Shown here one piece after another: positions 32,895-42,353 of a stretch of 64,000 nt of DNA (position 1 is its first letter; every line of letters starts with the position of its first letter). The notes below the pieces were generated by a model that was not told the origin of the DNA, did no database searches, and saw only the letters and a list, made by a program, of their open reading frames with translations. The stretch spans positions 1-64,000 of the forward strand of contig NZ_VCLA01000117.1 of the NCBI RefSeq assembly GCF_009600885.1, read 5' to 3'. A program made the position numbers and the translations under genes. The DNA is from Streptomyces jumonjinensis (GTDB lineage Bacteria > Actinomycetota > Actinomycetes > Streptomycetales > Streptomycetaceae).

Positions 32895-33160
32895 CTATGC
32901 GACCCTGCGTGTGCGGGCCTGAGGCTTCTGGAGAAGCGGGTCAAGGGAGGGATTCGACCGTGAATCGGACAGCTCTTGAGCGCGCACCCACTCGTCAAGC
33001 ACTGTGATCCGATACATGACGCGACGGCCCATGCGGAAGCTCGGCGGCCCTGGCGACGGTGACGCCAGACATACAGGGTGTTCGGGTAGAGCCCCAGATA
33101 TGTGGCTGCCTGAGGGAGGCTCAAGAAGGCCGTTTCGTGCTGTGGGGTTGTCTGAGGCAT
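32895..33160 (-). pseudogene. Excisionase-like helix-turn-helix gene with a -1 frameshift
   Basis: The start MPQTTPQHETAF and LSLPQAATYLGLYPNTLYVW are a typical HTH_17 excisionase domain. At about 33,047-33,050 the frame is lost: after the codon for Gln37 only two bases remain before CCG CCG AGC TTC. Reading on in that phase gives PPSFRMGRRVMYRITVLDEW and stops at 32895, exactly as expected for an 88-residue excisionase. One missing base therefore inactivates it, or it is a sequencing error. In the unshifted frame the ORF falsely fuses with the integrase. Confidence 0.75.
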
Positions 33161-33282
33161 GGCTGTGTTCCTGTCGTCCGGCCTTGAGGTGACAGGAGGA
33201 TGGTCCGGAGAAAGAGAGGCTTGGATGAGCCGGGCCGCCGGTGATAGAGGGTCCTTCGGTAGCTCCCCGGTATGCGCCCCTT

Positions 33283-33987
33283 CTACGTGACCTCAGTTCC
33301 GATCAGCCGCAGAAGCTGCGAAGGGTCGGTGAGGTCGGTGATCACATGATCCGCGCCTGCGTCGGCCAGATCGGCTGCCGAGGTGGTCCCGGAGGAGACG
33401 CCGATCACCCGGGCTCCGCCTTCACGTCCCGTGCGGACGTCCTCCAGAGAGTCCCCGACGATGACGGTGTTGCTCCGGTCGAAGCTGCGGCCGTACACGG
33501 CCCCGGCCCGCTGCTGTGCAACGCTCACCAGGGCCGGGCGATGAGGATCGTCCGATGCGTACCCGCCGACCGCCGGATCGACAAGGTCGATCAGGTCGAA
33601 TGTCGAGAGTTTGATTTCCGCGCTGGCCTGAAGATTTCCGGTGACGACGGTCGGCAGAAGATGGGGAGACTTCCGTACCGCGGTGAGCGAATCGACCGCA
33701 CCGGGGAGCAGCAGCCCATCTGTCAGCATTCTTTCTCGGTGCCACTCCAACTCCCCGGGCATGAGACCGATGATCCGCTGGGCGAATGCGTCCACCTGCT
33801 CTGCGGGGACACCGTTCACGGTGAGGAGTTCCTTCACCGCGACCGGCATGGTGACGCCCGTACCCTTTGCCGGAAGCCGCTCCGGGGCGCGGCCGACCAC
33901 CTTCTCGAAGACGGTGCGGTAGACGAGCCGGTCGACATCGCCGACGTAGAGAAGAGTCCGGTCGATGTCCCACAGGACCAGGATCAT
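33283..33987 (-). CDS. HAD-superfamily hydrolase
   Basis: Phosphatase-like protein of 234 residues. Motif I is LWDIDRTLL (DxDxT), motif II the Thr in TVVTGN, a Lys follows in SAEIKLS, and motif IV is VGDSLEDVRTG. The helical cap between residues 15 and 100 fits phosphoglycolate phosphatase-like enzymes. It overlaps the upstream XRE-TPR gene by 4 bp (ATGA), so they form an operon. Its role in the lanthipeptide island is unknown. Confidence 0.92.
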   Translation of the reverse strand: MILVLWDIDRTLLYVGDVDRLVYRTVFEKVVGRAPERLPAKGTGVTMPVAVKELLTVNGVPAEQVDAFAQRIIGLMPGELEWHRERMLTDGLLLPGAVDSLTAVRKSPHLLPTVVTGNLQASAEIKLSTFDLIDLVDPAVGGYASDDPHRPALVSVAQQRAGAVYGRSFDRSNTVIVGDSLEDVRTGREGGARVIGVSSGTTSAADLADAGADHVITDLTDPSQLLRLIGTEVT

Positions 33988-35474
33988 GCCGCCGCACGCC
34001 CCTTCATGACGGATTCGCCGCGTTCCAGGAGGTCGCGCGCCGCAGGGGAGTCCTCGAACCGCCGGACCTCCCCGAGCATGGAGCGGAGGTGATCGTCCAG
34101 GCGAGCGGAGTGCACACCGTCCACCAGGCTGAGGACATCCTGGGCGATACCCCATCCGGCGTCGGGGTTCTTCGTCTGCATGTGAGCGGTCGCCGCTCGG
34201 GAGAGGAACTGGGCAGTCGTACGGATCTCCTCCTGGCGCAACTCATGACGAGCGGCGTCGAACGACTCCGCCGCTTCGGCGGGCCGACCGAGATCGAGAA
34301 GGCAGCTTGCCGTCTGACCGAGGATCTCGCCCGGCTTGATCCAGTACAGCCAGTCCGGATCGTCTTCCCCACGGCCCTGTGCACACAGCACCCTGGCTTC
34401 CTCAAGGGCCGCTCGGGCGGCTGACTCCTCGCGCAGCCGTGCGTGGCCTCGGGCCTGTCGGGTCAGAAGCATCGCCTGGAGGGCCGGAGCGTCGCGGTCG
34501 CTGATACTCAGCCGCGCGGTCCTGGCGGCGGTGACCGCGTCCCGTGGATCTCCGACGGAGTACCCATGGATGGCCAGGAAGGAGAGGGCCGCTGCGGTAA
34601 GGCGGGAGTCTCCGGAGGAGTGTGCGGCTCGCAGCGCGGCGAGGAACAGCCTCTGTGCCTTCGCGTGGTTGCCGCCATCGAACATGTACCAGCCGGCCTG
34701 AGTTGCCGCGTCTGCGGTCGCCGCCGCCAGCCGGCGTCCCCGGGCCTCGTCGTACGAACCGTGCTTCAGCAGCCTGACGAGGATCTTCAGGTGTCCCACC
34801 GACGTCGCCGCCAGACTGCCGCTGCCGCTACTGGCGTCCATGTGCCGGAGAGCGTCGGTCGTCGCCTCCAGAGAGGTAATCAGCGGGATGGTGACTCTGG
34901 TGCCGTTCGGAGACATCGAGGCCATGGCCTCAGGGGCCGCGATGGTGGATTGCAGCATGTAGTGCGTCAGGCTGGCCCCGCTGAGAGCCAGCACCCCACG
35001 GCGTTTCATGACACCTCCGACAGCGAACTCAAGTGAGGTCACCATACGGTCCGTGTTCCACGGCAGAGCGGGGTCGAGAGGCCCGTTCGACGCCCCCCGG
35101 TCCGGTTCACCGAACGGGGTCAACAGCAGGGGACGAAGGTCCGCGGGAAGCCCGAGGCCGTTGAGGAAGTCGATGATGGCCTCGCCTCCTCCCAGGTGTT
35201 TCCGGCCGCGTTCCAGGTCGGAGATGAACGACTGGGTGAGGCCCGTCAGCGAGCGGACGGCCATCTGAGAGAGGCCGGACCGCCTGCGCAGCAGCCGTAG
35301 TAACTCGCCGAAGTCCCAGGCGGACAGGGCCCTGCAGACCTGTTCATCACGCCATGCCCGGTCGGGAATATGCGCGATGTCGCCGCCCCGGGAGCAAGGA
35401 GCGCACAGAGGGTCGGGGTTGTACTGGCTCAGCCCGTGACCGCACTTGCCGCACACACGAAACGACGACTTCAT
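33984..35474 (-). CDS. XRE-family regulator with zinc-finger start and TPR-like region
   Basis: Protein of 496 residues. It begins with a CxxC-x14-CxxC zinc motif (VCGKCGHG and LCAPCSRG), then a helix-turn-helix (LLRLLRRRSGLSQMAVRSLT then GLTQSFISDLERGRK), then a long alpha-helical region with TPR-like repeats. Such proteins are commonly linked to FxLD-type lanthipeptide loci and other Streptomyces signalling pairs. The ATG at 35474 has AGGAAGGA upstream. It is divergent from the HATPase gene across a 24-bp palindrome, which it likely binds. Confidence 0.9.
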   Translation of the reverse strand: MKSSFRVCGKCGHGLSQYNPDPLCAPCSRGGDIAHIPDRAWRDEQVCRALSAWDFGELLRLLRRRSGLSQMAVRSLTGLTQSFISDLERGRKHLGGGEAIIDFLNGLGLPADLRPLLLTPFGEPDRGASNGPLDPALPWNTDRMVTSLEFAVGGVMKRRGVLALSGASLTHYMLQSTIAAPEAMASMSPNGTRVTIPLITSLEATTDALRHMDASSGSGSLAATSVGHLKILVRLLKHGSYDEARGRRLAAATADAATQAGWYMFDGGNHAKAQRLFLAALRAAHSSGDSRLTAAALSFLAIHGYSVGDPRDAVTAARTARLSISDRDAPALQAMLLTRQARGHARLREESAARAALEEARVLCAQGRGEDDPDWLYWIKPGEILGQTASCLLDLGRPAEAAESFDAARHELRQEEIRTTAQFLSRAATAHMQTKNPDAGWGIAQDVLSLVDGVHSARLDDHLRSMLGEVRRFEDSPAARDLLERGESVMKGRAAA

Positions 35475-35535
35475 GAGCGGTCCTTCCTGCACTGCCTCAC
35501 CGCGGCCAACCGACGGCACCAGGCTAGGCGTAGGT

Positions 35536-35565
35536 CGATATCGCTGGAGCGATATCGCTCCAGCG
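35536..35565. promoter_or_regulatory. Overlapping palindromic operators between the XRE-TPR and HATPase genes
   Basis: Bases 35542-35565 form a perfect 24-bp palindrome centred on GATATC, with arms CGCTGGAGCGAT. Overlapping it, CGATATCGCT-GG-AGCGATATCG (35536-35557) is a second perfect inverted repeat. The site lies 62 bp before the XRE-TPR start and about 100 bp before the HATPase start, so it can control both directions. Confidence 0.65.
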
Positions 35566-35658
35566 GTCCCTTTGAACCCGGGCGACCTCAAGACTCCTCC
35601 CACGGCGCACCGAACGCGCCGTCCGGAAGCACCGCGATACCGAGTCCGAGGGGGGACA

Positions 35659-36252
35659 GTGACCACACGTACGGCTCAGCGCTCGAAGCGCGTCGCCCTG
35701 CTGACCGACGAACAGGCTTCACAGTCGTCCGTCCTCACGAAGCCGGCCGCGTTGGTGTGCTCACTCGGACGAGGGGTGAGGTGCTGGAACCTCCGGAACC
35801 CGAAAACGCAGGGCTTCGCGGTCGACTACGACCGGACCACGGCTCCAGGCCGCCCCCTCACCGATGAGGACCGGTCGCGCCCCGGAGAGGTCCGGCGAAT
35901 CGAACGAGCGCATCTGCGGCTCTGGGGAGCTGACCGTCTTGTCGGAACTGCCGACCTCCTGGTCACCGAACTGGTCACCAACGCCTTCGAGCATGGACGT
36001 GGCCCGGTCGAGGTGTGCCTGTGGTGCACGGCCAGCCGCTTCTGGCTCAGGGTCGGCAGTGGCTCACGGATCGAGATCGACGGAGGCTGGCTCGAAGCGC
36101 TGGACGAAGATCTCGCCCAGACCGGTAGGGGTCTGCTGCTGGTCGATGCGTTCGCCGATTCCTGGGGACTGTCGGATGACCGCACTTGGGTGTGGTGCTC
36201 GCTTCTGACTCCTGAAGGCGAATCCACCAAGGAGGCGATGCCCGCTGATTGA
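35659..36252 (+). CDS. ATP-binding protein, anti-sigma-like HATPase of the RiPP locus
   Basis: GHKL ATPase of 197 residues with N-box TELVTNAFEHGRG and G2-like GRGLLLVDAFADSWG. The start is the GTG at 35659, preceded by GAGGGGGG; the open frame to 35446 covers the palindromic operator and is rejected. It is divergent from the XRE-TPR regulator and 263 bp before the methyltransferase. The pairing of such an ATPase with an XRE protein next to a RiPP locus suggests a regulatory switch. Confidence 0.88.
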   Translation: MTTRTAQRSKRVALLTDEQASQSSVLTKPAALVCSLGRGVRCWNLRNPKTQGFAVDYDRTTAPGRPLTDEDRSRPGEVRRIERAHLRLWGADRLVGTADLLVTELVTNAFEHGRGPVEVCLWCTASRFWLRVGSGSRIEIDGGWLEALDEDLAQTGRGLLLVDAFADSWGLSDDRTWVWCSLLTPEGESTKEAMPAD

Positions 36253-36515
36253 CGCCGCTATCGGGCCAATCCCTCCGCAGCAGGTTTCGGACATCCTGCC
36301 GTCCGGCTCCCGAGGCAGCTGTCGTCCCCTGCGGCGATGGGAAGACCTCGTGACCCACAGGAGACCGCACGACCCGACGCAGCGCATTCCGGCCAGCCCC
36401 TGTCGTTTTCCGGGGAAGGCCGACGGCCGCCGATAGCGTCCCGGCGTGGTGGCACCGACGGCGCCCCGCCGGGCGGTCTTCCCGCCCCGAACAGTACGAA
36501 CGAAGGACACTCCTC

Positions 36516-37739
36516 ATGACCCACACGACGGTCGACTCCGACGAGGCCGCACGGCTCCGCAACGAGGTCGTGGACCGGTTGGTCGCGGACGGCGCGATCT
36601 CCTCCCCGGAGGTCGAGGCCGTGATGCGGAAGGTCCCCCGGCACGCGTTCGCCCCCGAAGCGACCCTGGAGAAGGCGTACGCCCCGTACGCGGCCGTCAT
36701 CACCAAGACGGACGCGCACGGCGTCCAGCTCAGCTCGGTATCCGCGCCACAAATCCAGGCGATGATGCTGGAGCAGGCCCGGGTCCGCCCCGGAATGAGG
36801 GTGCTGGAGATCGGCTCGGGAGGTCTGAACGCGGCCTACCTCGCCGAGTTGGTCGGGGAAGCCGGTGACGTGGTCACCGTGGACATCGACTCCACCGTCA
36901 CGGACCGGGCCCGCAGGCTGCTCGACGAGCACGGCTATGGCCGGGTCCGCGTGGTCTGCGTCGACGCGGCGGAACCCCTGGACGACCTCGGCGCGTTCGA
37001 TCTCGTCATGGTGACCGCCGGTGCGTGGGACATCCCGCCCGCGTGGACCGAGCGGCTCACCTCCGGCGGGCGTCTGGTGGTACCGCTGCGGATGCGAGGG
37101 CTGACCCGGTCCGTGGCCTTCGTCCGCGTCGGCGGTCACCTGGAGAGCGAGTCCGCGTTCGTCTGCGGCTTCGTCCCCATGCAGGGCTCGACCGCGCACC
37201 AGGAGGAACTGCTGCTCGTCGCCGGGACACCGGAGATCGGGCTGCGGTTCGACGACGGTCTGCCCGCTGACCCGAGCCTGCTCGACAACGCTGTCACCAC
37301 GCCCCGGGTGGAGCTGTGGACCGGGGTCGAGGTCGGTCGCGGCGAACTCGTCGACACCCTCCAGATGCACCTGGCGATCACACTGCCCGGCTTCTGCGTG
37401 ATGACGGTCGACCCTGACTTGGACACCGGCATCGTCGCCCCCTCGAACAAGTCCTTCTCCCTGGCGGCCGTAGACGGCGCCGACTTCGCCTATCTCACCG
37501 TCCGCCGGACTGAGGACGACAAGGGCGTCGAGTACGGCGTCCACGCCCTCGGCCCCACGGCCTCCGGCTTCGCCAAGATCGTCGCGGACCACGTCCGTGA
37601 CTGGGCCCGCGACCGGCGCGGCGGCCCCAACCCGGTCATCCGCGTCCATCCGGCCGGCACCCCCGACGAGCAGATCCCGGCCGACCGGGTCATCGACAAG
37701 GTGCACAGCCGGATCTCACTCGCCTGGCCCCCGGCATAG
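36516..37739 (+). CDS. PCMT-type methyltransferase, FxLD lanthipeptide system
   Basis: Protein of 407 residues. The first 220 resemble protein-L-isoaspartate O-methyltransferase, with SAM-binding VLEIGSGGLNAAYLA and VVTVDID; the C-terminal 180 residues are specific to the FxLD-system family. Relatives in lanthipeptide loci (OlvSA type) methylate an Asp, leading through a succinimide to isoaspartate. The precursor has a suitable Asp-Gly (TGDGC). The start ATG at 36516 has GAAGGA upstream. It is the first gene of the biosynthetic operon. Confidence 0.92.
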   Translation: MTHTTVDSDEAARLRNEVVDRLVADGAISSPEVEAVMRKVPRHAFAPEATLEKAYAPYAAVITKTDAHGVQLSSVSAPQIQAMMLEQARVRPGMRVLEIGSGGLNAAYLAELVGEAGDVVTVDIDSTVTDRARRLLDEHGYGRVRVVCVDAAEPLDDLGAFDLVMVTAGAWDIPPAWTERLTSGGRLVVPLRMRGLTRSVAFVRVGGHLESESAFVCGFVPMQGSTAHQEELLLVAGTPEIGLRFDDGLPADPSLLDNAVTTPRVELWTGVEVGRGELVDTLQMHLAITLPGFCVMTVDPDLDTGIVAPSNKSFSLAAVDGADFAYLTVRRTEDDKGVEYGVHALGPTASGFAKIVADHVRDWARDRRGGPNPVIRVHPAGTPDEQIPADRVIDKVHSRISLAWPPA

Positions 37740-37791
37740 CCGCGGAGACCAGGTCGTCCCGCACCATTCCAGAAGAAAGGAAAGGCACGGC

Positions 37792-37986
37792 ATGACGAAC
37801 GCCACTCTGGCCCAGGCCGAACCGCCTATGGCCTTCGATGAGGACGACTTCGCCCCGCTCGACGTGAGGGTCGTCGTCGCGGAACACCCGTACGGCAAGC
37901 TCATGTGCTCCACCGGTGACGGCTGCGGACCGACGTGTCAGGGTGGGGCCTCCGCCTGCAACTCGTTCGTGGAGGACTCCGCCTGA
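37792..37986 (+). CDS. FxLD-family lanthipeptide precursor
   Basis: Precursor peptide of 64 residues. The leader holds the class I docking motif in DDFAPLDVRVV (residues 18-28, an F-x-x-L-D form). The core, from about residue 38, contains Ser40, Thr41, Thr48, Ser54 and Ser58 with Cys39, Cys45, Cys49 and Cys56, giving enough partners for several (methyl)lanthionine rings, and an Asp43-Gly44 pair. AGAAAGGAAAGG precedes the ATG at 37792. The frame is open further upstream into the methyltransferase, but that extension is not the gene. Confidence 0.92.
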   Translation: MTNATLAQAEPPMAFDEDDFAPLDVRVVVAEHPYGKLMCSTGDGCGPTCQGGASACNSFVEDSA

Positions 37987-38073
37987 TCAGGCGCTTTCGG
38001 TGGATCGGACCGGCCTCGGTCCGGTCCACCGAACCGCTTCCTGCGTCCGCGCCGACCGAAGGGGTTCCTCTCC

Positions 38074-41000
38074 ATGACCGCCAACACCGAGGTCGGATAC
38101 CGGTGGCAGGGCGTGGCTCTGCTCCGCGCCACCACGAGCACGGGCACCGCCGACCTGCCCCGCTCGCTGGACCTGGACAACACTGTGCTCCTCCGAGGCT
38201 GGCTCGCCCGGACCTGGCAGCGCGATGACGTACGGGAGGCGCTGCGACTCGCCGCGCCGGTGCTGTGCGAGACCGTCGAAGCCGCCGTCCAGGGACAACA
38301 GACCCAGCCCCGGAAGATCCGCCGGGCCGTGCTCTCGGTCGCCTCCTACCTTCTGCGCTGGCAGCACCGCCCCACCCCTCTTGGGCTGTTCGCCGGTACG
38401 GCCCCACTCCTCGTCGGGTCGGAGCCTTCGGTCCGATGGGGTACGAAGCCGACAGCGACCGTACGAGCGGATGCCGAGTGGCTCACTGAGATCATCCAGC
38501 GCCTCCAGGCCAGCTCCGGGCTCCGTGACCGGCTGCCCGTGATCGCCAATGCGCCGGTTCAGATTCGTGATGACCGGCTCGTCGCCCCCGGCCAGCCCGC
38601 CGACGCCCATGCGACGCACCTGGCGCCGGAAGAGATAGCCGTATGGAACACGCGCTCACTCGCCGCCGCGATGGACGCGGCCCGGCACCCCATCTCGTAC
38701 GGAGACCTGCGCTCCCACCTCCATACCCGGTTCCCACGGGCCGCCGTCGAGCAGATCGACACCCTGCTCCAGGAGCTCGTCTCGCACCACCTCCTCATCA
38801 CGAGCCTGTGGGCACCCATGACCACCGTCGACGCCTTCGGACACCTCTGCACGGAGCTGAGGAAAGCCGACGCGGAGACGGTGGACGAGGTCGGGGACTT
38901 GGTGCGGGAGCTGTACGCGATTTACCAGGAGCTGTCCGGGGCGCGGTCTGACCGTACGACGCTCGGCGCCACGGTCGAGCGGATGCGAGCGGCCTCCTCA
39001 ATCACCGCGACCCCGGTTCTCGTCGACACGGCCTTCGACTGCGAGGTCCGGATCCCTCAGTCGGTGGTGGACGAGGCCCAGCGCGCCGTCGCGGCGCTGT
39101 ACCGGACCACCCCGCAGCCGTACGGCTACCAGCACTGGCGCGACTACCACCACGAGTTCCTGGCCGAATACGGCACCGGAACGCTCGTCCCAGTTCTGGA
39201 TCTGCTGTCGGACACGGGCCTCGGGCTGCCCGCCGGCTACACCGGATCCGTCCGCGAGCGGGCACCGAAGCAACTGACGGACCGGGACGGGATCCTTCTC
39301 TCTTTGGCGCAGGAAGCCGTCATGGCGGGCCGCGACGAACTGGTCCTCACCGACACCGTGATCGCTGCCTTGGCCGAGGCCGCGGGCACCGACGACCGGA
39401 CACTCGTACCTCGGGTGGAGGCCGCCTTCGAGATCCACTCCGCATCTACTGCGGCACTCGCCCGGGGCGACTTCCAGCTCGTGATCACCGGCGTGCCGAG
39501 ACCGGGCAGCAGCATGGCCGGCCGCTTCGCCCACCTGCTCCCCGCAGAGCACCGGGCCGCGCTGGCCGCTACGTACACGGACAACACCGGCGGGGTCGCC
39601 GCGCAGCTCAGTTTCGCTCCCCGCCGACGGCGCAACGAGAACGTCGCCCGCGTCCCGCGCCTGCTCTCCCACGTCATCCCGCTCGCCGAGCACCGCGAGC
39701 GGGACGATGGCACGATCCCCCTCACCGATCTCGCCATCACCGCCGATGACCGCAGCTTCCGTCTCGTTCAGGTCTCCACCGGCAGGCCGATCACCGTACG
39801 GGTGCCGCACGCCCTTGAAGCGGCGGTCCAGACCCCACCGCTGACCCGGTTCCTCGCCGAGATCGCCACCGCCCGGCACGCCGTCTACAAGCCGTTCGAC
39901 TACGGGGCCGCTGCCCGCCTGCCGTACTTGCCCCGGGTGCGCTACCGACGCACCATCCTCACCCCGGCCCGCTGGCTACTGAACGCCCAGGACCTTCCAG
40001 GCCAGACGGCCACAACGAAGGAGTGGGACCACGCCCTCGACGCCTGGAGGGACCGGCTCCGGGTCCCGGAACGCGTCACCATGGCCGAACACGACCAGCG
40101 CCTCCTGCTGGACCTGACCCACAGCGTCCACCGCCACATCCTCCGCATGCACCTCAACGGAGCCGGTCGCCTGGTCCTGCGCGAAGCACCGGACCCCGAC
40201 GCCCACGGTTGGCTTGGCCGCGCCCATGAGGTCTGGCTGCCGCTCCACTCCACCCATAAGGACGACGGCGACTCCGAGTGCTCCGCACTGACCTCGACCG
40301 TCCTGGTCGACAGGGGAGAACTCGACTTACCCGGCGCCGGTACAGTCCTGCGCGCCCAGCTCCATGCCCACCCACGGCGCCAGGACGAGATCCTCGACCG
40401 GCACCTGCCTCGCCTCTTCGAACGCTTCGGCGCCACCCCGCCGACGTGGTGGTTCACCCGTCACCACGACACCTCGCCGTACCTGGACTTGGTGCTCCAC
40501 ATCGAACCAGGCACGTACGGGACAGCGGCCGAGCACGTTCATGCGTGGTCCCGCGCTCTCCATGAGAAGTCCCTGGCCTCCAAGCTCGCCCTGACCGATT
40601 TCCGCCCGCATCCGGGTGAGTACGGGCATGGGCCAGCGCTGGCCGCCGCCCACCGGCTTTTTGCCGCCGACTCAGCGGCAGCCCTCGCCCAGATCCGACT
40701 CACCGACCAGAACCCCAACCACTCACCCCAAGCCTTGGCGGCGGCCAGCATCCTCGACCTCGTACGACACATTGCCCCCACCCCCGAAGAGGGGGAGGAC
40801 TGGCTGATCGAACAGACACCCCAGGGAAGCGGGCGACTGGACCGGCACCTGCGCGAACAGACCCTCGATCTCGCCACCCTGGGCAACCGGACCGCGCTCA
40901 CAGCTTTCCCGGGCGGCACCGGGGTCACCGAGGCATGGACCACCCGTGCCACCGCCATCCGGGACTACCGGCGATCCTTGACCGGCCAGCGGCACCCCCT

Positions 41001-41133
41001 GACCACCGCTCGCCTGCTGATCCGCCAGCACCACGCCCGCGCCCTCGGACCGGACCCCACCACCGAAGCCGCCACACTACGACTCGCCCGAACCGCAGCC
41101 CTGCACCACCAGCACCGGAGGGGAACGCGATGA
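38074..41133 (+). CDS. Lantibiotic dehydratase (LanB)
   Basis: Full-length class I dehydratase of 1019 residues. The large N-terminal Lant_dehydr_N domain glutamylates Ser/Thr side chains using glutamyl-tRNA; the C-terminal third, from about TWWFTRHHDTSPYLDLVLHI onward, is the SpaB_C elimination domain. Together they make dehydroalanine and dehydrobutyrine in the precursor. It follows the precursor by 87 bp and overlaps lanC by 4 bp (ATGA). Confidence 0.95.
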   Translation: MTANTEVGYRWQGVALLRATTSTGTADLPRSLDLDNTVLLRGWLARTWQRDDVREALRLAAPVLCETVEAAVQGQQTQPRKIRRAVLSVASYLLRWQHRPTPLGLFAGTAPLLVGSEPSVRWGTKPTATVRADAEWLTEIIQRLQASSGLRDRLPVIANAPVQIRDDRLVAPGQPADAHATHLAPEEIAVWNTRSLAAAMDAARHPISYGDLRSHLHTRFPRAAVEQIDTLLQELVSHHLLITSLWAPMTTVDAFGHLCTELRKADAETVDEVGDLVRELYAIYQELSGARSDRTTLGATVERMRAASSITATPVLVDTAFDCEVRIPQSVVDEAQRAVAALYRTTPQPYGYQHWRDYHHEFLAEYGTGTLVPVLDLLSDTGLGLPAGYTGSVRERAPKQLTDRDGILLSLAQEAVMAGRDELVLTDTVIAALAEAAGTDDRTLVPRVEAAFEIHSASTAALARGDFQLVITGVPRPGSSMAGRFAHLLPAEHRAALAATYTDNTGGVAAQLSFAPRRRRNENVARVPRLLSHVIPLAEHRERDDGTIPLTDLAITADDRSFRLVQVSTGRPITVRVPHALEAAVQTPPLTRFLAEIATARHAVYKPFDYGAAARLPYLPRVRYRRTILTPARWLLNAQDLPGQTATTKEWDHALDAWRDRLRVPERVTMAEHDQRLLLDLTHSVHRHILRMHLNGAGRLVLREAPDPDAHGWLGRAHEVWLPLHSTHKDDGDSECSALTSTVLVDRGELDLPGAGTVLRAQLHAHPRRQDEILDRHLPRLFERFGATPPTWWFTRHHDTSPYLDLVLHIEPGTYGTAAEHVHAWSRALHEKSLASKLALTDFRPHPGEYGHGPALAAAHRLFAADSAAALAQIRLTDQNPNHSPQALAAASILDLVRHIAPTPEEGEDWLIEQTPQGSGRLDRHLREQTLDLATLGNRTALTAFPGGTGVTEAWTTRATAIRDYRRSLTGQRHPLTTARLLIRQHHARALGPDPTTEAATLRLARTAALHHQHRRGTR

Positions 41134-42353
41134 CTGCCCCGGCCACCGAACTCCTCCAGCGGCTCACCGACCGCCTGGCCGACCCCGTCCCGCCGCCCGC
41201 GGACGAACCCTGGCGAGCCCAGTCCCTCGCCGAAGGAGCAGCGGGAATCGCCCTCCTCCACATCGAACGCGCCCGCCTCGGCCTGGCACCCTGGAAGCAC
41301 GCCCATCGCTGGATCACCCAAGCGGTGGCCGGAGAGGTCAGCGCAGCCGACACCACCGGCCTCTTCCTCGGGGCGCCGGCCGTTGCCTTCCTCCTCAGCA
41401 CCACACCCCCGTCGGCCGAGCACCTCTACGCCGACGCGCGGGCCACCCTGCACCGGCACATCACGGAGCTCGCCCACCGCCGGACCGACGCCGCGCTCGA
41501 ACGAATCCACCGGGGAGACCCAGCCTCGTTCGCCGAGTACGACGTCTTCTACGGCCTCACCGGAATCGGCGCCTACCTCCTGCGCACCGACCCCGGGGGA
41601 GCGGCCCTGGAACGAATCCTCGGCTACCTGGTCGCTCTGACCCGTCCGCTCGGCGAAGACCACCGTGGCCTCCCCGGATGGTGGGTCGACCACGGCCCGA
41701 ACCGCGAGCACTCCGCCGACTTCCCGGGCGGGCACGGCAACCTCGGCGTCGCCCACGGCATCACCGGCCCGCTGCTCCTCCTTGCCCAGGCCCTCCGCCG
41801 GGGCGTCGCTGTCCCCGACCAGCCCGAGGCCATCCGCACGATCTGCGATCACCTCGACACCTGGCAGCAGCAGGGCGAAACGGGCCCCTGGTGGCCGGAG
41901 CACCTCACCCGCCACGACCTCGCCACCGGCCGCCCCCACCAGCCGGGACCCGCCCGCCCGAGCTGGTGCTACGGCACCACCGGCATCGCCCGCGCCGGAC
42001 AGCTTGCAGGCATCGCCTTGAACGACGCGAAACTTCAAGCCGCCTATGAAGACGCTCTCCACCGGGCGCTGACTGACCCCACCCAGCTCGCGAGCATCAC
42101 GGACAACGGTCTCTGCCACGGATGGGCCGGCATCTACCAAACAGCTGTCCGGGCCGCCCACGACGCGCACGACCCCCGCCTCCGCACTCTGCCCGCTCTC
42201 CTCGGCACCGCCTTCCGGGCTCGCGCGCACCCTGCCGGAGACCGGAATCTAGGCTTTCTGAACGGCGACGCGGGTACGGCGCTCGCCCTGACCACCCTTA
42301 CCGCGCAGCAGACCCCGACCTCGGGATGGGACGCATGCCTTCTGATCGACTGA
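41130..42353 (+). CDS. Lanthionine synthetase C family cyclase (LanC)
   Basis: Zinc-dependent cyclase of 407 residues that adds Cys thiols to the dehydro residues. The zinc ligands are visible: Cys in SWCYGTTG and Cys-His in NGLCHGWAG; an earlier GNLGVAHGITG carries the conserved His. It is translationally coupled to LanB, and the next gene begins inside its last codons. Confidence 0.95.
   Translation: MTAPATELLQRLTDRLADPVPPPADEPWRAQSLAEGAAGIALLHIERARLGLAPWKHAHRWITQAVAGEVSAADTTGLFLGAPAVAFLLSTTPPSAEHLYADARATLHRHITELAHRRTDAALERIHRGDPASFAEYDVFYGLTGIGAYLLRTDPGGAALERILGYLVALTRPLGEDHRGLPGWWVDHGPNREHSADFPGGHGNLGVAHGITGPLLLLAQALRRGVAVPDQPEAIRTICDHLDTWQQQGETGPWWPEHLTRHDLATGRPHQPGPARPSWCYGTTGIARAGQLAGIALNDAKLQAAYEDALHRALTDPTQLASITDNGLCHGWAGIYQTAVRAAHDAHDPRLRTLPALLGTAFRARAHPAGDRNLGFLNGDAGTALALTTLTAQQTPTSGWDACLLID

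Noticed and set aside
31337..33160. A single 607-residue excisionase-integrase fusion protein
   Set aside because: The region between the HTH start and the integrase reads as non-protein sequence, while a one-base shift gives a normal excisionase end with its own stop. The integrase has its own ATG and ribosome binding site at 32770.
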